NCBI GenBank assembly: GCA_034769895.1
Contig: CM068367.1
Span: 317,129,986 to 317,193,985 of the forward strand
Length of the DNA stretch: 64,000 nucleotides
Direction of reading: 5' to 3'
Source of the DNA: Magicicada septendecula
Lineage: Eukaryota > Arthropoda > Insecta > Hemiptera > Cicadidae
The notes under the pieces are model-generated. The model made no database searches. It saw nothing but the letters and a program-made list of their open reading frames with translations, and was not told the DNA's origin. Shown here piece after piece: positions 32,350 through 43,180 of the stretch. The position numbers and the translations under genes were made by a program. Each line of letters starts with the position of its first letter. Position 1 is the stretch's first letter.

Positions 32350-32460
32350 CGTATAGCAACTGAAGAAGCAGTACGGATTTCCTATACATAATTGTTAATA
32401 AACCGATTGATAGTCGGAAAAATAATACCGAAACACCTTAATAATAATAATCTTTACATC

Positions 32461-34998
32461 TAAGAAAACTGTCTGGTTACCAGTACAAAAAAAGAAGGCT
32501 GGAAAAGGAAGCCGAAAGGCAAAAACAAGCTGGCGCGTTAAAAAATTATATCAAGAGTTGTACCAAAACAAATGACGACTCTGAGAATCCAACATCAAGT
32601 CCGGTTATAAAAGAAAATACGGAATCGTCAGAGAATGATGATGACAAACAAATGGACGAAGTTTCTAAATCAATTGGAACTGACGACACTCTGACTCTAC
32701 CATCACCAGATGAAAGCATTGAAAAAATTGACACCAACGTGACACCCACAGAAAGCGTTCTACAGACTTTGAGTACAGATCCAGCATTGTGGCCAAGAAT
32801 TTTAGGAGACGCCGAAAGAAGTTTTTTAGTAAGACAAGGTCCACCTAAACCACTGCATAATTACAAATTTCCTTCCAATGACACTGGTCGACATTTTAGC
32901 GCAAATTATTATACACGAATTTTAAGCAATGGAGAGCAAGTTTTACGAGACTGGCTAGTGTACTCTCTTTCACAAAACTGCGTTTACTGCTTCTGTTGCA
33001 AAATTTTCGGCTGTATAGTTAGTTCTCTTTCAAAGGAGGGTTTTAAAAGTTGGAAGCACCTCGGCGAAACTTTAAAAGAGCATGAAATTTCCAAAAATCA
33101 TATTCAGGCCCAAAAATCATGGCTAGAAATGAGCCAAAGGTTAAAGTGTTGTAAAACTATAGATGCGGCTGCTCAAAGAATTATTAATGCCGAAACAAAC
33201 CATTGGAACGAGGTGCTTCTAAGAATCGTAGCAATTACTAAAATGCTTGGTAAAAGTTGTCTGGCTTTTCAAGGTACAAGCGACAAGTTGTTTGAGTATA
33301 ATAATGGTAATTTCTTAAAAATAGTTGAGTTGCTATCTGAATTTGATCCCATTATGGAAGAGCACGTCCGTAGAGTGCTCAAAAAGAAGAGACTAAAGCT
33401 CACTATCTCGGGAAAAATATACAAAACGAGATAATAGATCTGCTGCATCAAAGTGTAAAGTCTCATATTATTGATGAAATAAAAAAATCCAAATATTTTT
33501 CCATAATTTTAGACTGTACTCCTGACATTAGTAAGGTAGAGCAAATGACTCTTGTAATCAGATATGTTTCAATCAATAAATTTGACGCTGATGTTGAAAT
33601 TAAAATTAATGAAAGCTTTTTAGGCTTCTTACCAGTCGAAAGATCCACAGGAAAACAAATGACTGATATTATAATTGGAGAACTTAATGACTTGGGTTTA
33701 AATTTGCAGGATATCAGAGGGCAGGGATACGACAACGGGTCCAATATGAGGGGCGACAAAGCAGGAGTGCAATCTAAAATTAAACAATATAATTCGCGAG
33801 CATTCTATGTTCCGTGTAGTAGCCACTCTCTCAGTCTTGTTGTTAATGATATGGCAAAAGCATCCTTGGAAGCCGCTAATTTCTTCAACATGGTCCAAAA
33901 AATATATTTATTTTTTTTCGGCATCTACTTTTCGATGGGCAATACTTTTAAAACATGTTCAAGGTTTAACTTTGAAACCATTGAGTGACACTAGATGGGA
34001 GAGTAAGATAGAGGCCTTAAAGCCTTTGAGATTCTATTTGGGAGATGTATACGACGCCTTGCTAAGCATTTACGAAAACCAAGAAATTGATAATTTAATA
34101 AGAGACGAGGCCTCGGGTTTATTAAATTGTATTAAACAATTTAAGTTTTTGTGTTCATTAGTTATTTGGCATAAAATACTAAATTGCATTAATCCAATAA
34201 GTAAGTTGATGCAAACAAAAGATTTTGATCTAGCCTCTGCACTTGATCTTTTACAAAACTGCAAAATATTTTTCAAGAATCTTCGATCGGATTCGTCCTT
34301 CGATGAAACTATTATTGATGCAAAAGAACTTGCTACCGAAATTGACGTGGAGGCTAATTTTGGATCAACAATAACACGACATCGCGTAAGAAGAATAAAA
34401 AGGAACTTCTCATACGAAGCACGAGATGAACCGATCGAAGATCCAAAAGAAAAATATAAAATAGATTTTTTTTATTTTACAATCGATCAAGCACTAAATG
34501 CACTAGATGCTAGATTTGAACAACTTAGTAATCATAGTAACTATTTTCAATTCTTATATAATATATACGATTTAAATACCATGTCCAAAGAAATGCTACT
34601 AAAACACTGTAAGAATTTAGAATGTATTTTAACTGATGGTGATTCTGTTGACATAAATGGGGTAGAATTAGCAGAGGAAATTTCAGCAGTATCTGCGCTT
34701 TGGGCAAAAAAGAAAGCCTAAGCAATGTACTGAGCTTAGTTACAAAGTTAAATTTTGCCCCAAACCTTACTATTGCTTTAAGAATATTGCTAACGATACC
34801 AATAACTGTAGCAAGTGGCGAAAGGAGTTTCTCTAAGTTAAAATTAATTAAGAACTTTTACGTTCGGCTACTACACAAAATCGTCTTAATGGTTTGGCCA
34901 TTTTGGCAATTGAGCATGAAATTGCTGATCAAGTAAATTTAAAAGATGTAATAAAAAAGTTTGCAGAACTGAAAGTGAGAAAAAAAAGTTTTTTGTGA
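32461..34998 (+). pseudogene. hAT transposase (ZMYM/TTF-type zinc finger class)
   Basis: The N-terminus KLSGYQYKKRRLEKEAERQK begins after an acceptor-like CTAAG, so a 5' exon may lie upstream. Then a TTF-type zinc finger (QNCVYCFCCKIF, with KEHEISKNH), the catalytic-domain start YFSIILDCTPDISK, GQGYDNGSNM, the CSSHSLSLVV region, DTRWESKIEALK, and the hATC dimerisation domain (SGERSFSKLKLIK, then a frame-shifted NGLAILAIEHEI). Frameshifts lie near 33390, 33905 (a T8 run), 34715 and 34870. The family length (about 800 residues) is preserved, so decay is by small indels. Confidence 0.92.
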
Positions 34999-35495
34999 TT
35001 TTAGCGTAGTTGATGTTACCTTGTTTTATTTTCAAAATAATGGCATTTTGATTGATTGTGCAATAATACACATTTTTAATAGCATTTAAAAATGTAAAAA
35101 ATTATATGGTTAACAATTTGTGGCTAGGTACAGATATTTCTTAATTAATTTCTACTGTTTTGTACTGCTTGATTATCAATTTTATGTTATGTTACATGTT
35201 TCTTTCTAAATATGTATATATGTATGTTTTGATTATAATTTAAAACGATTTGACTTTTATTTAACATAAAAAGTAGAATCTACTGTTTTGTACTACTTGA
35301 TTGTCAATATTATGTTATGTTACATGTTTCTTTCTAAATACATGCTTTTATTAAAATTTAAATAAAATGATTTAATTTTTAATGAAAATAAAAAATATGT
35401 ACCTTTATTTAAAAAATATATATATATTCTTAAGGGGCGGCAATTTGTCTTTTTGTCCGGGGCGACGTAACCGCTAGAGCGGGCCCTGGTAACAG

Positions 35496-36542
35496 ATATC
35501 CCAGGTCTCTGAGATATCTACAGGAAGTATAGGAAGGATCAATTCCCTTCCTTCAGAATGAGGTTTTCCTGCTTTAACAATACGCAGGCTAGTCAATAAT
35601 GATGATTCCAAAGTCTTTTAATTCAGTGACACTACTCTGGACACAACAGATTTTTTCTGCTTGAATTTCAATAAAGCATGTGTTGAAAATTCTTCACTTT
35701 TATTTTTAGCATCTGAATGTTTTGTTTGTAAGTGTCTTCACAATTTATTTGATTTCATGGAATTATTGGAGATAATTCATAAACAGCATGCTCTAGGGTT
35801 GGGTTCGTCTTCATTGCCGCACCACACATAAATCCCAAATTGAAGTAACTCGCATCACACTTATGATGATATTGTTTCTTTTGTTTCCTGTGTATCACTG
35901 AAGTAGTCACTTTTATATCAGAGCACAAAGATGAAGCACGAACATTTGATTTAACTCCTGAAACTAAGAGTTTCACTAACTTGTGGTGTTCTTTTCAATG
36001 TCCCCAATTTTAGCCACATATCCATGCTGGAAACTTATTACTGTCATTCCAAACACAGTGGTCCCCTACATTACATTTTTATGTATCATTTTTATTGTTA
36101 TTCCCAGCTACTAAGGTCCTTCTAACATAACTTTACAAACTCTAGAACGGCCACTACAACCTATATTATAACTGACCATTGGAATGCTAATATTAAAGTG
36201 CTATTATTCTGATAAATACTGTGGCTTATAATGTGTTTACAATTCACTTTTAATATAACTAATACCGTAATGCAACAATTGAAAATATTTGATTTTTCAA
36301 ATACACATTTCCTAGGAAACTGATATTTAAAAATTTTAAATAACTGAGATTTTTAGAAGTGTAGATTTAATAAATAATTGTTAACACTTTTTTATTTTAT
36401 TGTTTTATATAAAAACACACACATCACAGAAAATACATACATACAAAATCATTCACACATACACGTATGCACATAGAGAGATGTGCCGTTTCTGCATCTA
36501 TGATGATGTCGTGTATGTGTTTATTGTGATTTTTGATGTTAG
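35496..36542. other. Region without recognisable gene
   Basis: AT-rich flank of the hAT insertion. Its first bases continue the sequence left of 30694. No gene or repeat was recognised. A CA-rich stretch at 36410-36480 leads into the PLE-B copy. Confidence 0.4.
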
Positions 36543-38432
36543 TTGTATTGGTATTCAAATTATGTTTCAGTTTTGACGGCTGTACAAAACACGCACCTTA
36601 ACGACCAAGACCCGATACGTCACGACATAAAAAGAAAACTTCAAAACACACATACAAAACCAAAAATACACAACAATGAAATAAAAACACTTAATAATGT
36701 AAAACACAAGTTACTTGAACACAACACAACAATCCTAAAAGCCGACAAAGGTAACGTTAGCGTCATAATGGACAAACACCAATTAAACACTAAAATCGAA
36801 AGTTTCTTCAATGAAAATAATATAACGGAAATAAATAAAGACCCCACACTAAAATTTCATAAACAGATTAATAAATTTATAAACAACACAAAACATATAA
36901 TCAAACCAGAAAACACCAAATACCTTAAACAAATAAAACCTAATCCCCCTAAACTAAATGCATTACCAAAAATACATAAACCTAACATTCCAATCAGACC
37001 ATTAATAAACAACACACAGGCCCCCTCCCACAAAATCGCAAAACAACTAGACAAAATAATCAGAGAAAACATTAAACTCAGTAACAACACATCTATCAAA
37101 AACAACATTGACCTAGTCAGGAAAACTGAACACATACACATCCCACATAACTCAACTCTGGCATCTTTTGATATAACCAATTTATACACTAATGTCCCCA
37201 TCAAAGAAACCATACAAACACTAGAACAACTACTCAGACAAAACAACACACCTGAAACACACATACAAGAAATCATCACACTTACCAAAATAATAACTGA
37301 ACAAAATTACTTTACATACAATAACAAAATATACACACAAACAGAAGGACTCCCGATGGGATCCCCCATATCAGGAATACTAGCAGAAATATATATACAC
37401 AACATTGAACAGAACCACATAATAAACAACAACAAATACACTAACAAAATTATATACTGGCACAGGTATGTAGATGATATATTACTTTTATTCAAAGGCA
37501 ACACAAGACAAGTTGAAAACTTCCACAAATACATAAACAAAATATACAGGAAACCAACCACAACCGACATGGTTATACACAACACATCTAACCACCCAAC
37601 ACAACATAAACATGCGGCCTTCAACCATATGCTCCATAGACTAACTAAAATACCCTTAAATAAACAAGATTACACCGACGAACTCAACACAATAAAATAC
37701 ATAGCAATCAAAAACGGTTATAACCCCAATTTAATAAACATACTACACAAATGCATCAAAAACAAAAACAACAAAACACTAAATACCATCAACACACAAC
37801 ACAATAAATACATCACACTCACATACCACAACTCATACACACACAAAATCGCCAATACATTCAGAAAACACAAATACAAAATAGCATTCAGAACAACCAA
37901 TACTCTCAAAAAACACATCAGTAATACAAACACAGACATAGACAAATATAACAAAACAGGTGTTTACAAATTAAATTGTAATGACTGCAATAGTTTCTAC
38001 ATAGGCCAGACGGGAAGATCTTTTTCATCCCGTTATTCTGAACACTTAAAAGCTTTAACCAACAACAATATACACTCCGCATTTGCCACACACATACACA
38101 CAGAAAACCACAGTTACACCAACATAGACACTAATCTTGAAATTTTACATTACATACCCAAAGGTCAAAAACTCAACACAACTGAACAATACGAAATATA
38201 TAAACACCACACAACACAACCAAACAACATACTCAACGATCAATTACAATATAAATCACATACACTTTTTGACACAATTATACAGAAAACAAACAGTAAG
38301 TTGAATCCCCGCGCCAATCCCCTTCCTCCTCACACCACCCCCACTTCACCTTCCACACAACCGTTACAAAATGCTGGCAGTCTGTTACCAAAGCTGAAGA
38401 AGGCGGATACTAAGCCGAAACGCGTCCAATAA
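36543..38432 (+). CDS. PLE-B reverse transcriptase/GIY-YIG endonuclease, 5'-truncated
   Basis: About 620 open codons without interruption. Domains in order: KADKGNVSVIMD; the RT fingers (ALPKIHKPNIPIRPLINN); motif A LASFDITNLYTNVP; GLPMGSPISGILAEIY; the catalytic YVDD in WHRYVDDILLLF; YRKPTTTD; the GIY-YIG endonuclease (GVYKLNCNDC, FYIGQTGRSFSSRY, NHSYTNIDTN). Compared with PLE-C, the first 190 or so residues are missing, and about 30 residues between the palm and YRKPTTTD, including the NFLDL motif, are cleanly deleted in frame. No ATG begins the frame; sequence 'tatgtttcag' at about 36559-36570 could be an acceptor. The coding strand is strongly A/C-rich. RT plus endonuclease would copy RNA at a nicked target. 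Confidence 0.9.
   Translation: MYWYSNYVSVLTAVQNTHLNDQDPIRHDIKRKLQNTHTKPKIHNNEIKTLNNVKHKLLEHNTTILKADKGNVSVIMDKHQLNTKIESFFNENNITEINKDPTLKFHKQINKFINNTKHIIKPENTKYLKQIKPNPPKLNALPKIHKPNIPIRPLINNTQAPSHKIAKQLDKIIRENIKLSNNTSIKNNIDLVRKTEHIHIPHNSTLASFDITNLYTNVPIKETIQTLEQLLRQNNTPETHIQEIITLTKIITEQNYFTYNNKIYTQTEGLPMGSPISGILAEIYIHNIEQNHIINNNKYTNKIIYWHRYVDDILLLFKGNTRQVENFHKYINKIYRKPTTTDMVIHNTSNHPTQHKHAAFNHMLHRLTKIPLNKQDYTDELNTIKYIAIKNGYNPNLINILHKCIKNKNNKTLNTINTQHNKYITLTYHNSYTHKIANTFRKHKYKIAFRTTNTLKKHISNTNTDIDKYNKTGVYKLNCNDCNSFYIGQTGRSFSSRYSEHLKALTNNNIHSAFATHIHTENHSYTNIDTNLEILHYIPKGQKLNTTEQYEIYKHHTTQPNNILNDQLQYKSHTLFDTIIQKTNSKLNPRANPLPPHTTPTSPSTQPLQNAGSLLPKLKKADTKPKRVQ
38394..38426 (+). ncRNA. Hammerhead-ribozyme-like motif, PLE-B
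   Basis: CTGAAGA (fits CUGANGA), stem II closed by GGC...GCC, then GAAAC-GC-GTC: a two-pair stem III and the usual GUC cleavage triplet. It overlaps the last codons of the PLE-B frame. Stem I pairing is weak by eye. Confidence 0.5.
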
Positions 38433-39848
38433 AATCAGTAAGTTTTCACATGAAAAAGTTCATTTTTAGTTAAGTGTTAGTGCTGTGAAAGAAGAGATGA
38501 ATAAGCAAGACAACTAGAAATCTCTTAATCAGACCAGATAAGAGCTAGAGGTCATTTGAGCGTCTTAATCATTACTTTCCACACTCACTCAATAATCATA
38601 AGGTTAGGGTAGAATTAAGTCCTACCATTAACAAGTTAAAGTTTCAAAATCATTTATTTAAACATTAAATATAATAATCAAGAAAATCTTAAAGAGTTAT
38701 TTGTAATGATTCCCCTTGAAACCACAATCACTGAACGAATCCTGAGAAAGAGTGTCTCCATGCGCTGAGCTAAGCTGAAACCGTGTCATTTGTATCTGGG
38801 ATTTGTTCTGGCGCCCAGGTAAAGTAAAATCACGGGTAAGTAACTTTTTATCTAACATCACAAATATTAGATAATTTTGTTATACATATATATAGATGTA
38901 TTATGTCCGACTTATATATTTTTTTATGACAATGAAAAACAGGGGATATTTATATAATTATGTGATTATCGACATTATGGGGTGTTAAGGAGTTTTTGAA
39001 TTGTGATGTATATAATTTCAGATAATAAAGCTGTTATTGTTGGTTACCAGAGAGTTTAATTGTAAGTCCCGTCTCACTGGACCCAGCGCATTTTATGCTT
39101 CTCCTAGGCCTTCCGCCTAGTTTTAAATATTCAGTGGCCCCTCTAAAAAAAAAAAAAAAAAAAAAAAAAAAGTGGTTCTATCTAGGGTTGAACCCTTGCG
39201 TCCTTGGGTGTGACAGGGCTTGCAAACTCAGAAAACATTTGGGGCAAAATGAAACTTCAAAAAAAAAGAGATTAACACGTACAGTATGTAGATATTATAT
39301 CATGTTTAATGTTTTATATGTATATGTGAATGTATAATTGTTAGCTTGTTTGAATTGTGAATCTGGTCACGCCAAGAGGCAAGCATTTGTAGTTAGAATA
39401 TTTTGAGATGTTGAACTGCCGGGGGTCTTGAGCGTTGCATGAGGAGTAGACGGTATTAGTAATTCGAAGTCGAATTATAGCGAGTGGGATTAGCGGGATG
39501 GGGTATGGCTCGATCGAAAGTCGGTACGTCACCGACTGGATTCATGTATTGAAAATTTTTGGAATTTAATGCCGATTAAACGTTGATGGTTGTTAGCTAC
39601 GTGTTGGTGAGATGTTGTATGTCATGATTGGTGTTATGTGTTGTGTACTTAATGTACATGTTAGTTGTTGCTTGTTCTCTTCGGTGATGTCAACGAGGTT
39701 GGTTCAGGAGTGGGTCAGGTCTCCGCAGCGCTAGGGAACCCGGGGGTCTGCTCAAAGGAGGAGTTAGTACTCGAGATTTCCTGATTCTTTGTGATTATGT
39801 TTTGTAAGTTATGTTTGTGTTAGGTGTTTCATTGGGATTTATGTTTTA
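38433..39848. other. PLE-B 3' flank and non-coding sequence
   Basis: The part to about 38830 may contain a second PLE-type terminus ('gctaagctGAAACCGTGTC' near 38769-38788). A 27-base A-run at 39145-39171 ends a segment with 'aataaag' at 39023, suggesting a retrotransposed poly(A) tail. The part from 39660 onward is G/T-rich and probably leads into the gag-like frame. Confidence 0.35.
39145..39171 (+). repeat. A27 homopolymer, possible poly(A) tail
   Basis: Uninterrupted A-run following 'gtggcccctct'. It may mark the 3' end of a LINE- or SINE-like insertion, but no upstream element was recognised. Confidence 0.5.
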
Positions 39849-41942
39849 TTGTTGTGTGTTGTGAATTGTGCAATTCTGGCGGCGGTATGCTATCAGAGAT
39901 TGCCCCACCCCATTTCCGGAGTTCTCCAGAAACTTCTGGTGGTGGATGGAATAGATGAGGACAAGTTGCTGGTTTTCTTGGACCTTATCATGCAGTTGGC
40001 GGATTTCCCGGGGGTGTCCGATGGGGACCTCTTGTCCCTTATATACCCGTATTGCTGGGGTTCATTGGCAGGGCTGGTCACCAACACTCTGCATCGGGGC
40101 GGCAGTGTCGACGTTTTCCATGGGGAAGTGTTGGACTTCTTCATACCCCATCGACGACGTGAACAGCTGAAGTTTAAGTTATTCTATCGCCTACAGGGCA
40201 ACGGGGAAGCGTTGGGGGACTTCGTGCATGATATACGGAAAGCTGCCCGGGTATTGAGGTTGGGGTTGCCCGAGACGGAAGTAATACAGGTAATACGAGA
40301 AGGGCTGACTCTCCAAGAGAGATCCCGGCTGGTCTTCGCAGATCCTCCACGTTGTTTTGCGGACCTGGACCGGTGGTGTGCGTATGCCAGAAGGGTCCAG
40401 GCGAATGACGAGTCCTGGGGAAGAGCTGCTAAAGATGTCCAAGACGCAAGTGGTTTATTAGGAAGAGCTAAAAAAGACAAACATGGGGGTTGGTGGAGAA
40501 CACAAGAAATTGTAAGAAAAACTGAATATTCCGGAAGTAATGGAGGCTACAAGGGGGTGGCAAGTGAGAAGACGGTAACAACGGTTACAGTAGAGAAAGC
40601 AAATAAGTATGAAGTTAACAGGGGAAGAAGAAATTATATTAGTAAACCAACATCGGCCAGTAGGGATCCTGTAGCAAGGCGTTATTCCTATTTGGAAAGA
40701 AAAGAAACTTTAAAGGTTCCAAAGGAATTACAAGTGCCTAATAGAGTAGTGGATGAAGAAGGTGAAGAGGAAGAAGAAGAGGGGAATTACTTCGGTGGAT
40801 CAACACAAGACAACAAGAACACGTCTGTTAACACTGAATTACAGGACTCAGAGAGGACGTCACAGTTGAAACCAGATGCCGCAGAATTTGTTCCGGTATC
40901 TCCAGCTCGGTTCATGAGGCATCCAGATCCTGTAATATCATCATCGCCTATGCATGGATATGAGAAGTCACTTGATAGTGTAGCTTTACCGTCGCAAGTA
41001 GAAGTTAATTTAGACATTACACATGGACCTGGACAGCTGGATTCCAGGGTGGGAAATGTTGAGGACGCTATAGTTGCTGAAAGTGGTGAAGGAGAGGAAT
41101 CGAAGGAAGAGGCAGAAGAGCGGTCTGCAGATGCTGCACAGGGAAGTATAGTTATAGGTGTTAGGGAGACTGAAGAGTCTCTTTTTGCGGATGGACACGG
41201 GGATGTCCATGCTGCAAAAGTTTCTGAGGTTGCGGATGGATACGGGGATGTCCATGCTGCAGGTGTGGTTGAAGGAGATGAGGTAGAAGTTGAGGAGGAA
41301 TTTGGTGGCAGCGTTGTGGAGTGTGTGAGTGAGGATGATGTAGTGTGTGCAGATTTGCGGACGGCTTCTGTAAGTAGTGCGGAGAATTCTGAGGAACGGA
41401 AAGAAGTTTCAGGTGGACCAGAGGAGCAACTAGAGGATGAAGATGTGCAGTATTCTGATGGTGGTAGTGGACGTGATGGCGATGATATTGATGATGAATG
41501 TGTTGAGGAAAATGAGATGGGAGAGGAGGTTAGTGAAGAAGTTTGTGAAGGAGCTGGTGACGAGGGTGGTGAAGAAATTGGTGAGGAGCTGGGTGAAGAT
41601 GCTGTTGAAGAGGGATCAGACGAGCAACTGGAAGGTGGTGAGGAGGTGCAGTGTCATGATGTTGATTTGGATTATGGGGACGAAGAAGGGGAAATTGTAG
41701 AAGATGAGGAAGAAGTAGAAAAGGAAGGGTTGGAAGAAAGAGAAGCAGGGAAGGCAGAAGCAGAGGAGTTAGATGATGAGGATAATCCAAAGCTGAGTGA
41801 AAGTAGTGAAGTAAGTTGCCTTGATTCTGATTCAGCAGAAACAAATCAGTACAGCTCAACACGAGATAATTTCTTGGAGATTGGTATCCGGAAGGAACGA
41901 GGACATAAAGTCCGTCATAGAAAGGTGAGAAGAAGCGGGTAA
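39849..41942 (+). CDS. Gag-like protein with long acidic tail
   Basis: A 697-codon open frame. Residues about 35-190 look like a retrotransposon capsid (DKLLVFLDLIMQLADF, then FKLFYRLQGNGEALGDFVHDIRKAARVL, EVIQVIREGL, RCFADLDRWCAYARRV). The remainder is a basic linker (200-280) and then a Glu/Asp-rich disordered tail to the end, with a tandem repeat (ADGHGDVHAA / ADGYGDVHAA). I see no zinc knuckle, protease or RT. The frame does not begin with ATG: the first in-frame ATG is at 39990, inside the capsid-like region, so an upstream exon, a non-AUG start or loss of the start is implied. No flanking LTR pair was found. It could be a non-autonomous element's gag or a domesticated gag gene. Confidence 0.55.
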   Translation: MLCVVNCAILAAVCYQRLPHPISGVLQKLLVVDGIDEDKLLVFLDLIMQLADFPGVSDGDLLSLIYPYCWGSLAGLVTNTLHRGGSVDVFHGEVLDFFIPHRRREQLKFKLFYRLQGNGEALGDFVHDIRKAARVLRLGLPETEVIQVIREGLTLQERSRLVFADPPRCFADLDRWCAYARRVQANDESWGRAAKDVQDASGLLGRAKKDKHGGWWRTQEIVRKTEYSGSNGGYKGVASEKTVTTVTVEKANKYEVNRGRRNYISKPTSASRDPVARRYSYLERKETLKVPKELQVPNRVVDEEGEEEEEEGNYFGGSTQDNKNTSVNTELQDSERTSQLKPDAAEFVPVSPARFMRHPDPVISSSPMHGYEKSLDSVALPSQVEVNLDITHGPGQLDSRVGNVEDAIVAESGEGEESKEEAEERSADAAQGSIVIGVRETEESLFADGHGDVHAAKVSEVADGYGDVHAAGVVEGDEVEVEEEFGGSVVECVSEDDVVCADLRTASVSSAENSEERKEVSGGPEEQLEDEDVQYSDGGSGRDGDDIDDECVEENEMGEEVSEEVCEGAGDEGGEEIGEELGEDAVEEGSDEQLEGGEEVQCHDVDLDYGDEEGEIVEDEEEVEKEGLEEREAGKAEAEELDDEDNPKLSESSEVSCLDSDSAETNQYSSTRDNFLEIGIRKERGHKVRHRKVRRSG

Positions 41943-43180
41943 CGGGTAGCGGGTAGATGCTCCCCACAGTCCCAGTGGTGTTCGACGTCTACTTCAGGGT
42001 TGCGCCCCTGCCCACGCGAGCCTTGGTTTCCTCCATTCATCCTTATTTCCGGAGGGAGCCATGTCCTTACCCTTAGTCCTAGCTATTGACCTTACAATGA
42101 TCCTTGCCCATCTGATCTTCCCAATTTTCCTAAAAAAAAAAAGTTAGAGATTTTGCCGAGAGTGTACCCTTAGATTGTGGTCTCTGGAGATTATCAGTTT
42201 CCCCGTTTTGAGAGGTTATGATGGAGTGATAGTGTGGTGTTGTTTCGTTGTTCATTGTTGTAGATTGATTGTTGATTATTGTAGGGTCCGAGCCATGCCG
42301 CATTCCCCGGTTGATTTCCCTGGTGTTTCTTTTCCGTTGAGAGAGAGTTGTGTAGACGGTGCAGAAGAGAAGTAACCCCCCTCTGGTTATGGTGTATTCG
42401 AACTAGTAAATGATGGGATGGATGTTCGCGTGCCCTCGATGCGGTCTTCCCTGTCGGGCTAAGCGGGGCTATCTGCCCTAGTGTAGGGATGTGGGCCACC
42501 CATATGGCAAGGATGGTGATGTCTTGTGTTGGTGCATATGGCTGGTCGGTCCAAGGGATGGACGAGAGGTGTAGTATGGTCACACTCACATACCAAGGTT
42601 AGTGATACCTTGTTTGGTCTTTGGACGGGTATGTGAGTGGCACCAGTAGAAGTAGGTGGTGGTCACCAGAGAGTGTGACGTGCTGGGGCGGTCCTGTGGG
42701 GTTGGCATGGCGGAGAGGGTCGCGTGGGGATGGTCGCAGGGGTGATGAGAGTTTCAGTCGTGAGGGCAGTCACTAATGAGATTTACTGGTCTTATGGGTT
42801 TTAAAGACTATGTGGGGGTACACTGCAGGGTACCCCTGAGTTCAAGTGTGGGGCAACCAGGTTGCCCTTTTGGGGTGGGGGTGTGCCGGAGTTTGCATAA
42901 CTCGGCTTTCGAGGAAATGCAAATCCTATTTTTTTCAATAATTGATTCGGATAGTTATCTAGTTATTGGTTGGGGAACGTGATATCGGTGGCACTGTTTC
43001 GGCCTTGAACGCGATCTAGTGGGCCGAATTCAGGTCTCGGTTCTGAGCACATGGCGAGGTTCAGTTCCGGCCTCGATTCCACTGCGCAAACTCCTCCAGC
43101 CGCCTTCCTCAGTTTAGCAGAGCATTTTTGTGTGTCGTCTTCTCATCTTTATGGCAGGCTAATTGTTTAAGACCCACCGG
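41943..43180 (+). other. G-rich non-coding sequence downstream of the gag-like frame
   Basis: GC-richer than its surroundings. It resembles the G-rich non-coding interior of LTR-B in character, not in sequence. The last 200 bases, read on the minus strand, contain 'aaatgctctgctaaactgaggaaggcgg', which resembles the PLE-B 3' terminus at 38371-38404. Confidence 0.35.

Larger units (their letters stand above)
30701..35488 (+). mobile_element. hAT DNA transposon
   Basis: The terminal inverted repeats begin CAGGGCCCGCTCTAG, with subterminal 'gtccggggcg' on both sides. A seven-base direct repeat GTAACAG lies at 30694-30700 and 35489-35495; hAT normally makes eight. The interior holds a decayed hAT transposase (32461-34998) and a smaller nested hAT-like element (31658-32349). 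Confidence 0.92.

Noticed and set aside
36857..37288. Hydrophobic minus-strand open frames opposite the PLE-B gene
   Set aside because: They are antisense to an A/C-rich coding strand, which gives Leu/Val/Cys-rich frames with few stops. The plus strand has unmistakable RT motifs.
38809..38824. TGGCGCCCAGGTAAAG as a primer-binding site for the gag-like locus
   Set aside because: No LTR precedes it and no matching repeat lies downstream of the gag-like frame. The sequence belongs to the flank of the PLE-B copy.
40184..40480. Overlapping minus-strand open frames within the gag-like gene
   Set aside because: These are shadows of the codon bias of the plus-strand frame, with no independent motifs.
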